Assembly: GCA_023150775.1 (NCBI GenBank)
Contig: JAKLKE010000021.1
Span: forward strand, 250 to 35,588
DNA length: 35,339 bases
Direction: 5' to 3'
Source: Myxococcota bacterium
GTDB taxonomy: Bacteria; Myxococcota_A; UBA796; CAJQPC01
The notes beneath the pieces were generated by a model that made no database searches, was not told where the DNA came from, and saw only the letters and a program-made list of their open reading frames with translations. Position numbers and translations under genes: made by a program. Shown here piece by piece: positions 14,800-22,983 of the stretch (positions are counted from its first letter, which is position 1; the number at the start of each line of letters is the position of its first letter).

Positions 14800-15089
14800 T
14801 GTGTAGTAAACATGCTTGGAACCTTAATTATCAGGCGTTTATGGCCTGCCACGACATCCTGTCTTCGCTGCTGAGCGCCTCTGTACGGCGCTCGGCCTTA
14901 GCATAGCACCGCCTGTCTCCGCTGAGGCCGCCCCGAGGCTCCACGCCCCCCGCCCCCCAAGCTCCACCCCTCAACCGATTTGATCCTCGATTTGATCCTG
15001 ACAGGGGAGGTGGATAGGGTGCGTGGGACCTCGGGTCCGCCCCTTCCCTCGCGCGATCCAGCGCCGCGAACCCTGTCCGAGAGAACCCC
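14800..15089. other. Divergent intergenic region with two adjacent inverted repeats
   Basis: This 290-bp region lies between the carboligase operon and the parvulin gene. The first 100 bp are clearly AT-richer than their surroundings. CAGGC/GCCTG (14832-14836 and 14844-14848) and a stronger GAGCGCC/GGCGCTC (14873-14879 and 14887-14893, extendable to 10 bp with one GT pair) could form consecutive hairpins. A tandem GATTTGATCCT repeat lies around 14978-14999. No T tract follows the hairpins, so they are not classical terminators. No gene was recognised. Confidence 0.35.
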
Positions 15090-15980
15090 ATGCGCACCCT
15101 CCCTATGCTGCTCGCGCTGACCTTCGCCGCCTGCCAGCCCGCCGCCCCCGAGCGTATCCCCGGCGACATGCCCCGCGACGGCGTCGCCTTAGAGACCGTC
15201 AACGGCAAGCCCGTCACCCAAGGAATGCTCGACGCGCTCTTGGGCACGATCCCCGAGGCCACCCGCAAGCAGCTTGAAGAGGCCGGGCAGATCGACCGCG
15301 TGAAGGAGGAGCTGATCACCACCGACGCGCTCTACCAGGAGGCCCTCGCCAAGAACCTCCACAAAGACGCCAAGGTCCAGACCCAGCTCCTCATGGCGGA
15401 GCGCACGGTCCTCGTGAACCACCTCGTCCGCACCGAGGTTGACGCCCGCACGACGGACGAGGCGATGAAGAAGTGGTACGACGAGCACCTCGTGCAGTTC
15501 CGCAACGAGCAGGTCCAGGCCGCCCACATCCTCGCCAAGACCGAAGAGGAGGCCAAGGCCATCAAGGCCGAGCTCGACGCCGGGGCCGACTTCGGCGCTG
15601 TCGCCGCCGCCAAGTCCCAAGACACCAAGACCGCCCCCACCGGCGGCGTCATCGGCTGGCTCGGCAAACGTGAGCTGCCCCCTACCCTCTCCCAGCCGCT
15701 CTACGCCGCCGAGAAGGGCGCTGTGCTCGACCCCATCCAGTCGCCCTCGGGTTGGCACGTCTTCAAGGTGATGGACAAGCGTGAGGTCGTCCCCTTCGAG
15801 GAGACCAAGGATCAGATCAAGGGCAAGATGCAGTCCGAGATCGCTGAAGCCTACGTCAAGGAGATCGTGGAGAAGTCCAAGCCCGCGGCGGGCGCCACGG
15901 TGACCCCGGCGGCGGACGGCGCGGCGGCTCCTGCGGCCCCGGCGGCCCCGGCGGCCCCCGCGGCCCCCGCGGCCCACTGA
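15090..15980 (+). CDS. Parvulin-type (PpiC/SurA-like) peptidyl-prolyl isomerase lipoprotein
   Basis: The protein has 296 residues. The N-terminus is a lipoprotein signal with Cys at about 15 (LALTFAACQPA). Residues about 30-135 form a SurA/PrsA-like helical chaperone part (VNGKPVTQGMLDALL, LYQEALAKNL). Residues about 140-235 are the parvulin PPIase domain: VQAAHILAKTEEEA, ADFGAVAAAKSQD, GGVIGWLGKRELPP and PSGWHVFKVMDKRE. It should assist folding of exported or outer-membrane proteins in the periplasm. The last 25 residues are a low-complexity Ala/Pro tail. It is followed 1 nt later by an SDR gene, which suggests an operon. Confidence 0.9.
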   Translation: MRTLPMLLALTFAACQPAAPERIPGDMPRDGVALETVNGKPVTQGMLDALLGTIPEATRKQLEEAGQIDRVKEELITTDALYQEALAKNLHKDAKVQTQLLMAERTVLVNHLVRTEVDARTTDEAMKKWYDEHLVQFRNEQVQAAHILAKTEEEAKAIKAELDAGADFGAVAAAKSQDTKTAPTGGVIGWLGKRELPPTLSQPLYAAEKGAVLDPIQSPSGWHVFKVMDKREVVPFEETKDQIKGKMQSEIAEAYVKEIVEKSKPAAGATVTPAADGAAAPAAPAAPAAPAAPAAH

Positions 15981-15981
15981 C

Positions 15982-16767
15982 ATGAGCCGCCGGTGGGCGC
16001 TCATCCTCGGCGCCTCCTCGGGCTTCGGCGCGGCGGCTTGCCGCGCCTTGGCCCAGGCGGGCTACGACGTGATCGGCGTCCACCTCGACCGCCGGGCCAC
16101 GCTCCCCCTCGCGGAGGCCGTGGCCCGGGACGTTGAGGCCGCCGGTCGGCGCTGCGTGCTCTACAACCGCAACGCCGCCGATGAGGAGGCCCTCAGCCTC
16201 ACCCTCGACGAGGTCCAGGCCCTCCTCCAGGCCGAAGGGGGTCAGGTCGAGCTCCTCCTGCACTCCTTGGCCTTCGGCACCTTACAGCCCTTGGCCTGGC
16301 CCCCCGAGCGCCAGCTCCGCCCCAACCAGCTCCAGATGACGATGGAGGTGATGGCGCACAGCCTCGTGTGGTGGTCCCGGGGGCTCATCCAGCGGGGCCT
16401 CATGGGGCGCGGCGGTCGCATCTTCGCGATGACCTCCGCCGGCAGCCGCTCGGTCTTGCCGTCGTATGGCGCGGTGAGCGCGGCGAAGGCCGCCTTAGAG
16501 AGCCACGTCCGCCAGCTCGCCGTGGAGTTGGCGCCCTTGGGCGTCACCGCCAACGCCATCCTCGCCGGGGTCACCGACACCCCGGCCCTGCGGCGTATCC
16601 CCGGCCACGAGCGCCTCATTGAGCGCGCCTTGGCGGGCAACCCCCACGGGCGGCTCACCACCCCCGAAGACGTCGCCGCGGCCTTGGTCGAGCTGGCGCG
16701 CCCGGGCCTGTACTGGCTCACGGGCAACGTCCTGCAGATCGACGGCGGCGAGGCCATCGTCGGCTGA
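15982..16767 (+). CDS. Short-chain dehydrogenase/reductase, enoyl-ACP reductase-like
   Basis: The protein has 261 residues. There is an N-terminal NAD(P)-binding Rossmann loop (ALILGASSGFGAAACRAL, GxxxGxG-type), a LLLHSLAFG segment in place of the usual NNA, catalytic Tyr and Lys in SYGAVSAAKAALE (about residues 160-172), and a C-terminal GRLTTPEDVAAALVEL...GNVLQIDGG. The HSLAFG motif and the TDTPALRRIPGHE loop resemble FabI/FabL enoyl-ACP reductases more than ketoreductases, so fatty-acid or acyl-chain reduction is plausible but unproven. It begins 1 nt after the parvulin stop. The link between the two functions is not obvious. Confidence 0.8.
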   Translation: MSRRWALILGASSGFGAAACRALAQAGYDVIGVHLDRRATLPLAEAVARDVEAAGRRCVLYNRNAADEEALSLTLDEVQALLQAEGGQVELLLHSLAFGTLQPLAWPPERQLRPNQLQMTMEVMAHSLVWWSRGLIQRGLMGRGGRIFAMTSAGSRSVLPSYGAVSAAKAALESHVRQLAVELAPLGVTANAILAGVTDTPALRRIPGHERLIERALAGNPHGRLTTPEDVAAALVELARPGLYWLTGNVLQIDGGEAIVG

Positions 16768-16820
16768 TCCAGCGCGCGTTTTTTTGTGCCGCCGCGCCGG
16801 GCTGGTGGCACACTGAGCCG
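16768..16820 (+). terminator. Weak terminator-like sequence with T7 tract
   Basis: A run of seven T (about 16779-16785) follows GCTGATCCAGC and GCGCG just after the SDR stop. The possible stem (GCTG/CAGC) is only 4 bp, so termination is uncertain. TGTGCC and GGCACA (16785-16790 and 16807-16812) flank the region upstream of the lectin-like gene. Confidence 0.3.
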
Positions 16821-18158
16821 ATGCGCACGCCCCACCTCGCTCTGACCGCTCTGCTCCTCAACGCCTGCAACGAGTACGAGCTCGTCGAGAAGGACGACAA
16901 CGGCGTCGTCGAGGACACGGGCACGCCCATCGACCCGCCGCTTCAGACGCCGGAGCTCCAGGTGAGCCCCACGGCGGTGGCCTTGGGCGCGGTCTGCGGC
17001 GAGGAGTCCGTCGAGGTCACCCTGACGAACGCCGGGGAGGGCGCCTTGACCATCACCGCGCTCACGCCCAGCGGCGCCTGGACCTTCACCCCGCCGAGCC
17101 TGCCCCTGGTGCTCAACCAAGGCGAGCAGCACAGCCTCACCGTGACCGGCGGCCCGGGCTCCGGCGCGCTGACGATCCTGAGCGACGACCCCAGCGCGCC
17201 CACCCTAGAGGTGCCCTTGGCCTCCGACGCCAACGCCCCGCCGGTGCTCACGTTCTTGGCGCCGACGGACGGCAGCGTGCTCCCGGTGAGCGCCATCACC
17301 GAGCTCATCGCCACCTTAGAGGACGACCGCGACGCCCCGGAGTCCATCACGCTCTCCTGGGCGAGCGACGTCGAGGGGGTGCTCTCCACCGACCCGGCGA
17401 GCACCTCCGGCCTCGCCCGCTACGAGTGGGACGCGGCCACCCGGGCGAGCGGCGCCCACCTCGTCACGCTGACCGGCACCGACTCCTGCGGGGCGTCGGC
17501 GGAGGTGCAGGTCAACCTCTGCCAAGACGCGGGCTACACCGCCGACTCTCTGGACCTCGCGACCTGGTACTTCGCGGGCTACGCCAACTACGACAGCGCC
17601 AACGGCTGGGTCGAGCTGACCAAACCCCTCACCAGCCAGTCCGGCACGGCCTTCCAGACCGCGAGCACGGCGAGCGGCGACAACGTCGTGATCCAGTTCA
17701 GCTTCTTCGCCAGCGGCGGCAGCGGCGCCGACGGGCTCTCCTTGACCGCGCTGGACTCCTCCCGCATGACCGGCTTCGTCGGCGAGCTCGGCGGGGGCCT
17801 GGGCTACAAGGGCCTGCCCGGCTGGAGCGTCGAGATCGACACCTACTACAACAGCGAGTACTCCGACCCCACGCCGATGGATCACGTCTCCTTCCACCTC
17901 AACGGCGACGTCTACAACCCGCTCCTGTGGGCGACCTTGCCCGAGATGGAGGACGGCAAGTGGCACGAGATGTCGGTGTCTGTCTCCGGCACCACCGTCG
18001 TCGTCGATGTAGACGGCGTGAACTACATCAACGGCACGGTCTCGGGGATCACGGCGTTCCCGGCCTACGTCGGCTTCTCGGCGAGCACCGGTGCGCTGAC
18101 AAACTCGCACCTCATCGACGCCCTGGAGGTCACGCGGTCGGTGTGTGAGGGGGACTGA
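16821..18158 (+). CDS. Surface lipoprotein with ASH/HYDIN-like and L-type lectin-like domains
   Basis: The protein has 445 residues. The lipobox Cys is at about 17 (LTALLLNACNEYE), followed by a short acidic linker. Residues about 40-130 resemble an ASH/HYDIN-type beta-sandwich (LQVSPTAVALGAVCGEESVEVTLTN, LTILSDDPSAPTLEVPL). Residues about 135-230 look like a cadherin/Ig-like sandwich. Residues about 235-440 are a concanavalin-like lectin fold: GWVELT...TAFQTASTASGDN, FFASGGSGADGLSL, GLPGWSVEIDTYYN, and DGKWHEMSVSVSGTTVVVDVDG. It probably binds sugars outside the cell. A copy of its last 13 codons survives as a fossil at 20355-20396. Confidence 0.75.
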   Translation: MRTPHLALTALLLNACNEYELVEKDDNGVVEDTGTPIDPPLQTPELQVSPTAVALGAVCGEESVEVTLTNAGEGALTITALTPSGAWTFTPPSLPLVLNQGEQHSLTVTGGPGSGALTILSDDPSAPTLEVPLASDANAPPVLTFLAPTDGSVLPVSAITELIATLEDDRDAPESITLSWASDVEGVLSTDPASTSGLARYEWDAATRASGAHLVTLTGTDSCGASAEVQVNLCQDAGYTADSLDLATWYFAGYANYDSANGWVELTKPLTSQSGTAFQTASTASGDNVVIQFSFFASGGSGADGLSLTALDSSRMTGFVGELGGGLGYKGLPGWSVEIDTYYNSEYSDPTPMDHVSFHLNGDVYNPLLWATLPEMEDGKWHEMSVSVSGTTVVVDVDGVNYINGTVSGITAFPAYVGFSASTGALTNSHLIDALEVTRSVCEGD

Positions 18159-18175
18159 GCGCCGCTGCCGAGCCG

Positions 18176-18607
18176 TCAGAGCTCCAAGGTCAGCGGCGCC
18201 TCCGCGCCGAGCTGCGCGGCGAGGCCCATGATGTCGGCGTAGTTCCAGATCTCCCGGATCTTGCCGTCAACGACATGCAGCAGCTCGATCCCCTCCAGAT
18301 GCACCATGCGGTGCCGGGCGGGGATCCCGAGGAACGGGCCCCGCTGCACGGCGTCGAAGTGGTACCGCAAGACCGCCCTGTCTGGGGTGACCACCAGCTC
18401 ATCCATCTCCCAGATGACGCCGGGGAAGGCCTCGTAGGCCATCTGCATCACGCCCCGGAACGCCTCGATCCCGACGATGTCGCCCACCCGCAGGTGGCTC
18501 ACGAGCGCGTCGTCAAACACCTCACCGAGCGCGTCGAGGCGCCGGGCGTTGAGCAGCTCGACGTAGGTCAAGGCGAGGCGGCGGGCCTCGGCGACGGGAT
18601 CGCTCAT
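18176..18607 (-). CDS. SnoaL-like (NTF2-fold) protein
   Basis: The protein has 143 residues. It begins with the cone-forming helix (ARRLALTYVELLNARRLDALGEVFDDALVSH) and continues with strands characteristic of the SnoaL-like polyketide cyclase/ester-cyclase group: GIEAFRGVMQMAYEAFPGVIWEMDELVV, VLRYHFDAVQRGPFLGIP and the final EIWNYADIMGLAAQL. Members are small cyclases, isomerases or ligand-binding proteins; the substrate is unknown. Its ATG overlaps the stop of the regulator gene (ATGA), so both are made together. A secreted relative ending in WNYSDAFGFFAQL lies just beyond the regulator. Confidence 0.82.
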   Translation of the reverse strand: MSDPVAEARRLALTYVELLNARRLDALGEVFDDALVSHLRVGDIVGIEAFRGVMQMAYEAFPGVIWEMDELVVTPDRAVLRYHFDAVQRGPFLGIPARHRMVHLEGIELLHVVDGKIREIWNYADIMGLAAQLGAEAPLTLEL

Positions 18608-19716
18608 GGGCTTCCTCGGGACGGGGTAGGCGCGGGGAACGCGGCGGCCGCGATGGCGGCCAAGGAGACGAAGACGGCCTCGTGACGCGGGCCGTGGTGG
18701 CCCGGCGTGGGGTCTTCGCTGTCGATGACCCCGACCACCCGCCCGAACGCGCAGATGGGCACGGCGAGCTCGGAGCGGGCGGGGGTGAGGTCTTGAAGGT
18801 AACGGGGGTCTCCCAGCACGTCGGCCACCCGCAGCGGGCGGCCCGTGGCCGCGGCGACGCCGACGAGGCCCTCGCCGATGGCCTGGCGCAGCGGCGCGCG
18901 CACGGCGCCGTCGGGGCCGAGCTTGGGGCCAAAGGCCGCCACCTGCACGAGGGTGTCGCCGTCGCGTAGGTACACCACACAGTCGCTCACGCCCCCGGCG
19001 AGGCCGAGGTGCCGCGCCACAGAGCCCAAGGCCTCGACGTGGGCCCCCGGCGGGCTCGGCGGCGGACGGGCCGTGAGGCGATAGCCCAGCGCGCGCTTGG
19101 ACTCCAAGAGGCGCGGCCGTGTGGGGTCGGGCTCAAGCTTCAGGCGCAGCCGGTAGATGAGGTTGTGCAGGGCGCCCGGGCGCTGGCGCAGGCCCAAGGC
19201 GACGCCGAGGCGCTCGGCGCTCACCCAGCCCCCCTCGGCCCGCAAGAGCCGCTCCAGCGCCAGGCGCTCCAAGGCCGTGAGCAGGGCGCCGTCGTCTAAG
19301 GCCCCGGTGGCGAGGTCCACGGTGCGCGCGCCGAGGATCAGCGGCGGGCGGGCAGGGGCCGCGGCGCGGGCGCGCTCGGCCTCGTCCACCTGGGCGTCGG
19401 GCACGAGGCGATACCCCGTGCCGTGCACCGTGAGCAGCACCCTCGGCGCGGCGGGATCCTGCTCGATCTTGCGCCGCAGCCGCCGCACCGTGGCGTCCAC
19501 GGCCCGGGAGAGGCTCACGCCGCGGTGCCCCCAGACCTCGACGAGCAGGCGGTCGCGGTCGATGTCTTCGCCGGGCCGCGCGCCGAGGTAGGCCAAGAGC
19601 CGCGCCTCTTGGGTGGTGAGGCGAACCGTCCCGCCCTCGGCGCGGGCGAAGCTCTGCCGCGTGAGGTTCGCGGTGCCGGTCGCGAGGCGCAGCAGGGGGG
19701 CGGCGGCGGAGGTCAT
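18604..19716 (-). CDS. Tandem winged-helix/GAF transcriptional regulator
   Basis: The protein has 370 residues from ATG 19716; the upstream extension of the frame is low-complexity and lies over the intergenic gap. Residues about 25-105 are an OmpR/PhoB-type winged helix (LTTQEARLLAYLGARPGE, SLSRAVDATVRRLRRKIEQDP, TVHGTGYRLV). Residues about 130-215 are a second, more divergent winged helix (LTALERLALERLLRAEGG, ALHNLIYRLRLKLEPDP, LESKRALGYRL). Residues about 230-365 are a GAF domain (VRAPLRQAIGEGLVGVAAAT, ELAVPICAFGRVVGVIDSED). No phosphoacceptor receiver domain is present, so the GAF domain probably senses a ligand. The ATGA overlap with the SnoaL-fold gene suggests that protein makes or handles the ligand. 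Confidence 0.82.
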   Translation of the reverse strand: MTSAAAPLLRLATGTANLTRQSFARAEGGTVRLTTQEARLLAYLGARPGEDIDRDRLLVEVWGHRGVSLSRAVDATVRRLRRKIEQDPAAPRVLLTVHGTGYRLVPDAQVDEAERARAAAPARPPLILGARTVDLATGALDDGALLTALERLALERLLRAEGGWVSAERLGVALGLRQRPGALHNLIYRLRLKLEPDPTRPRLLESKRALGYRLTARPPPSPPGAHVEALGSVARHLGLAGGVSDCVVYLRDGDTLVQVAAFGPKLGPDGAVRAPLRQAIGEGLVGVAAATGRPLRVADVLGDPRYLQDLTPARSELAVPICAFGRVVGVIDSEDPTPGHHGPRHEAVFVSLAAIAAAAFPAPTPSRGSP

Positions 19717-19753
19717 CGGCGGGGAGTGTAGCGCGTCGCGCGTCGTTGTGGGC

Positions 19754-20233
19754 TCACTGGAGCTGCGCGAAGAAGCCAAACGCGTCGGAGTAGTTCCAGG
19801 TGCGGGTGATGCGGCACTCCTTGAGGTCAAGCTCGTGCAGCTCCATGCCCCGGCCCACCACCGCCTGACCCTTCGCGACGTAGCCCATGAAGTCCTGCTG
19901 AAAGGTGCCGGTGAAGCTGTACTCCAGCGCCACGCGGTCCCCCTCGATCACCACACGCTCCGTCGCCCACTGGACGTCGGGCATCGCCGTCCAGGCCCCC
20001 GTGGTGAGGGTCTGCCAGCCCGCCAGATCATAGGCGCCGTAGGGGCTCTCGACGGCGTAGTCGGGGTGCAGCACGCTGGTCCAGTCGGCCTGCCGCTCGT
20101 TGAACAGGCTGAGGTAGTCGTCCAGGAGCGTGTCGATGTCGCAGCCCTTGTGATCACCTTTGTGGCCCCCTTTGGAGCCCGCCAAGGCGACAGGAGAGAG
20201 CACGAGCGACGCGGCGATGAGGAGCGTGAGCAT
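19754..20233 (-). CDS. Secreted SnoaL-like (NTF2-fold) protein
   Basis: The protein has 159 residues from ATG 20233, with GGAGGT 6 nt upstream; an in-frame ATG at 20272 lacks a comparable site. The signal peptide is LTLLIAASLVLSPVALA-G, followed by a His/Lys/Asp/Gly stretch (GSKGGHKGDHKG) that might bind metal. The NTF2-like fold is indicated by IDTLLDDYLSLFNERQADWTS, YAVESPYGAYDLAGWQTL, RVALEYSFTGTFQQDFMGY and the ending ITRTWNYSDAFGFFAQL, which parallels the cytoplasmic relative at 18176. It lies upstream of the regulator on the same strand. Its role is unknown; the periplasmic location makes a sensing or scavenging partner plausible. Confidence 0.75.
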   Translation of the reverse strand: MLTLLIAASLVLSPVALAGSKGGHKGDHKGCDIDTLLDDYLSLFNERQADWTSVLHPDYAVESPYGAYDLAGWQTLTTGAWTAMPDVQWATERVVIEGDRVALEYSFTGTFQQDFMGYVAKGQAVVGRGMELHELDLKECRITRTWNYSDAFGFFAQLQ

Positions 20234-20305
20234 AAGAGACCTCCAGGGAGGGCCGTCCATCGACCCCAACACCCCTTAGGGCGTCGCCACCGCGCGCTCC
20301 CGAGG

Positions 20306-20324
20306 CTGTGACGAGCTGTCACAG
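20306..20324. promoter_or_regulatory. Perfect inverted repeat upstream of the secreted SnoaL-like gene
   Basis: CTGTGAC-GAGCT-GTCACAG has 7-bp arms and a 5-bp centre. It resembles a CRP/FNR-family half-site pair (TGTGA...TCACA), but the inner spacing is 7 rather than 6. It lies about 75 bp upstream of the start at 20233, which fits an operator. The binding protein is unknown. Confidence 0.4.
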
Positions 20325-20354
20325 GTGAGAGCCTGGCGCGACCTAAGGTCAAGG

Positions 20355-20396
20355 ATCGATGCCCTGGAGGTCACGCGGTCGGTGGGTGAGGGGTGA
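20355..20396 (+). pseudogene. Fossil C-terminus of a lectin-like lipoprotein gene
   Basis: Bases 20355-20393 match 18114-18152, the end of the lectin-like gene, at 37 of 39 positions. The frame is kept through a TGA at 20394-20396 (13 codons reading IDALEVTRSVGEG, then stop). No upstream part of the gene is present. This is either the remnant of a deleted paralogue or a transposed gene end. Confidence 0.6.
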
Positions 20397-20418
20397 GAGG
20401 CGCTCAACCGATCGTGGG

Positions 20419-20525
20419 AGACGCTGACACCACAGGTGTTGGCCTATCCCCCGATGTTGAGGAGGCGCTGCTACCACAGGTGTTGGCCTATCCCCCGATG
20501 TTGAGGAGGCGCTGCCACCACAGGG
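20419..20525. repeat. 44-bp tandem direct repeat
   Basis: CCACAGG recurs at 20430, 20474 and 20518, exactly 44 bp apart. Two near-identical units contain TGTTGGCCTATCCCCCGATG and TTGAGGAGGCGCTG; a third is truncated after CCACAGGGG. There are no unique spacers, so this is a minisatellite rather than a CRISPR array. It fills the gap between the fossil gene end and the Ca2+ ATPase terminus. Confidence 0.75.
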
Positions 20526-20577
20526 GGAAGCCACCATAACGCTCTGAATGTTCGCTGGTGTCACCGGTGGAGGTGCC

Positions 20578-22980
20578 TCAACCCCGCGCCCCCCGCACCA
20601 GCTTCGTCACCTCCAAGATCGTCACCGGGATCAAGCCCAAGGCGAAGCACAGCCCCAGCTCACCCCAGCTCAGCGGGTGCAGGCCGAAGACGCTGCGTAG
20701 GCCGGGCACAAAGTGCATCCCCACCTGGGCCGCGCCGGTGAGCACGACCACGGCCAGAAGCCGCAGGTTGGACGCCGCGCCGAGCTGGGGCAGGGTGCGG
20801 GTGTCGCTGCGGGCGGCGAAGGAGCGCATCAGCTCGGAGAAGACGAGCGTGGTGAAGGCGAGGTCTCTCGCGGCCTCGACGGGGCCGTGATCGAGGGCCC
20901 AGAGGTAGACGCCTAAGGTGAGCGCGGCCTCGAAGGCCCCGATGACGCCCACCCGGATCCACTGCGCGCGGCCCAACATCGGCTCGGCGGCGTCGCGGGG
21001 TGGGCGCTTGAGCACGTCGTCTTGGGTGGGGTCCAAGGAGAGCGCCAGGGCGGGCAGACCGTCGGTGACGAGGTTGATCCAGAGGAGGTGAATCGGCAGA
21101 AGCGGCACGGGCAGGCCCGCGATGGCCGCGATGAGCATCAGGAGCAGCTCGGCGGCGTTGCCCGTGAGCAGGTACACGAGCGTCTTGCGGATGTTGTCGA
21201 AGATCGCCCGGCCTTCACGCACCCCGGCGATGATCGACGCGAAGTTGTCGTCGGCGAGCACGATGTCGGCGGCCTCACGGGTGACCTCCGTGCCCGCGAT
21301 GCCCATGGCGACGCCGACGTGGGCCTCTTTCAGGGCGGGGGCGTCGTTCACGCCGTCGCCGGTCATCGCCACGATGGCGCCCTTGGCCTTCCACTCCCGC
21401 ACGATGTTGAGCTTCTGCTCAGGGCTCACCCGGGCGTGAACACGCTCCTCAGCGCGCTCGCCCTCGGCCACGATGCCCATCTCTTTGGCGATGGCCAAGG
21501 CTGTGACCTTCTGGTCGCCGGTGATCATCACCGTGATAATGCCCGCGCCCCGGGCCTCGGCGACGGCGGCGACGGCCTCGGGGCGCGGCGGGTCGGCCAG
21601 GCCGATGAGGCCCACCAAGGTGAGCCCAGCCTCGTCCGGGCCCTCTCCTTGGGCGACGGCCAAGACACGCAGGCCCCGGGCGGCCAAGGCGTCGTTCTCG
21701 GCCTGGGCGCGCTCGGCGCCGCGCGCACACAGCGGCAGCACGCTCTCGATGCCGCCCTTCATGTACAGTCGGCCGCTCTGGCGGTAGATGGACATGCGGC
21801 GGAGGTTTGTGTCGAATGGGCGCTCAAACTCCCGGGGCTCGGCGGCCTCGATGGCCTCGCGGGTGACGCCACGCTCGGCGGCGAGCTGCAGGATCGCCAG
21901 CTCCGTCGTGTCGCCTCCACGCGCGCTCAGCTCGGCGTCACAGCAGGCGGCGGCGGCCCACAAAAGCGCGCGCTCGTCCTCGGCGACCAAGGCCCGGGCG
22001 GTCATCTGCCCGGTGGTGAGGGTGCCCGTCTTGTCGGTGCAGACCACCGACGTCGCGCCCAAGGTCTCGACCGCCATCAACTTTCGCACGAGCACATGGC
22101 GGGCGGCGAGGCGCTGCACCCCCACGGCCAAGGCGAGGCTCACGACGACGGGCAGGCCTTCAGGCACCGCCGCCACGGCCAAGGACACCGAGCTGAGCAG
22201 CACGTCGAGCCAAGGCTGGGCGCGGTACACACCGAGCGCGGCGACCAAGGCGACCACGACGAGGCAGGCCTTGATGAGCGCGCTGGTGACGTGGTTGAGC
22301 TGGATCTGCAGCGGCGTGAGGCCCTCGTCGGCGTCGCCCAAGAGCTTGGCGATGCGGCCGATCTCCGTGCCCATGCCCGTCTGGAGCACCTCGGCCACGC
22401 CGACCCCGGCGGTGATCGACGTGCCCGCGAAGACCTGGTCCCTGCGCTCGGCGATGGGCGCGTCGGCGGCGACGGGCGCCGTGCCCTTCTCGACGGACTC
22501 GCTCTCGCCGGTGAGCGCGGCCTCGTCCACCTTGAGCGCGTGGGCCTCGATGAGCCGGGCGTCGGCGGCGACCTTGTCCCCGGCCTCCAACACCAGCAGA
22601 TCCCCGACGACGATCTCCGCGGCGGGGAGCTTCTTGAGCTGGCCGTCGCGGCGCACCGTGGCCCGGGGGGCGGTCATGGCGCGCAGGGCCCGCACGGCGT
22701 CTTCAGCCCGGGACTCTTGGGAGTAGCCGATCACCGCGTTCAGGAGCACGATGGTGAGGATCGCGATGGCGTCCACCCACTCCTTGAGCACCCCCGCGGC
22801 GATGGCGGCGGCGACGAGCAGGCCGATCACCGGGCTCATGAGCTGTCGGGCGAAGAGGCGCCAGCGGGGCGTCGGGTCAGCGCGGTGCAGCTCGTTGGGG
22901 CCGCCGTCTTGGAGGCGGCGGGCGGCCTCTTGGGCGGAGAGTCCTTGGGCGGAGGACGAGGCGGCGGGGACGATCGGCAT
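20578..22980 (-). CDS. Calcium-transporting P-type ATPase (P2A, PMR1/SERCA-like)
   Basis: The protein has 800 residues. All P-type marks are present: the actuator LTGES (about 160), PEGLPVVVSLALAVG in M4, the phosphorylation site CTDKTGTLTTGQM (about 315), the hinge TGDGVNDAPALKEAHVG (about 540), and M6 LLWINLVTDGLPALALSLDP. PEGLP plus the N/D pair of M6 is the Ca2+ site pattern of the P2A type. The cytoplasmic N-terminus has the cation ATPase start (GLSAQEAARRLQDGGPNELHR). It should pump Ca2+ out of the cytoplasm using ATP. It follows the GNAT gene by 3 nt on the same strand. Confidence 0.93.
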   Translation of the reverse strand: MPIVPAASSSAQGLSAQEAARRLQDGGPNELHRADPTPRWRLFARQLMSPVIGLLVAAAIAAGVLKEWVDAIAILTIVLLNAVIGYSQESRAEDAVRALRAMTAPRATVRRDGQLKKLPAAEIVVGDLLVLEAGDKVAADARLIEAHALKVDEAALTGESESVEKGTAPVAADAPIAERRDQVFAGTSITAGVGVAEVLQTGMGTEIGRIAKLLGDADEGLTPLQIQLNHVTSALIKACLVVVALVAALGVYRAQPWLDVLLSSVSLAVAAVPEGLPVVVSLALAVGVQRLAARHVLVRKLMAVETLGATSVVCTDKTGTLTTGQMTARALVAEDERALLWAAAACCDAELSARGGDTTELAILQLAAERGVTREAIEAAEPREFERPFDTNLRRMSIYRQSGRLYMKGGIESVLPLCARGAERAQAENDALAARGLRVLAVAQGEGPDEAGLTLVGLIGLADPPRPEAVAAVAEARGAGIITVMITGDQKVTALAIAKEMGIVAEGERAEERVHARVSPEQKLNIVREWKAKGAIVAMTGDGVNDAPALKEAHVGVAMGIAGTEVTREAADIVLADDNFASIIAGVREGRAIFDNIRKTLVYLLTGNAAELLLMLIAAIAGLPVPLLPIHLLWINLVTDGLPALALSLDPTQDDVLKRPPRDAAEPMLGRAQWIRVGVIGAFEAALTLGVYLWALDHGPVEAARDLAFTTLVFSELMRSFAARSDTRTLPQLGAASNLRLLAVVVLTGAAQVGMHFVPGLRSVFGLHPLSWGELGLCFALGLIPVTILEVTKLVRGARG

Positions 22981-22983
22981 GGT

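Noticed and set aside
14831-15322. A 163-codon minus-strand frame
   Set aside because: It is antisense to the start of the parvulin gene and runs through an AT-rich intergenic region, with no motif and no ribosome binding site.
20306-20324. A canonical CRP site
   Set aside because: The TGTGA and TCACA halves are separated by 7 bp rather than 6, and no CRP homologue is in view, so it is reported only as a generic operator candidate.
20419-20525. CRISPR-like direct repeats
   Set aside because: The units follow each other directly with no unique spacers, there are only two full copies, and no cas gene is present.
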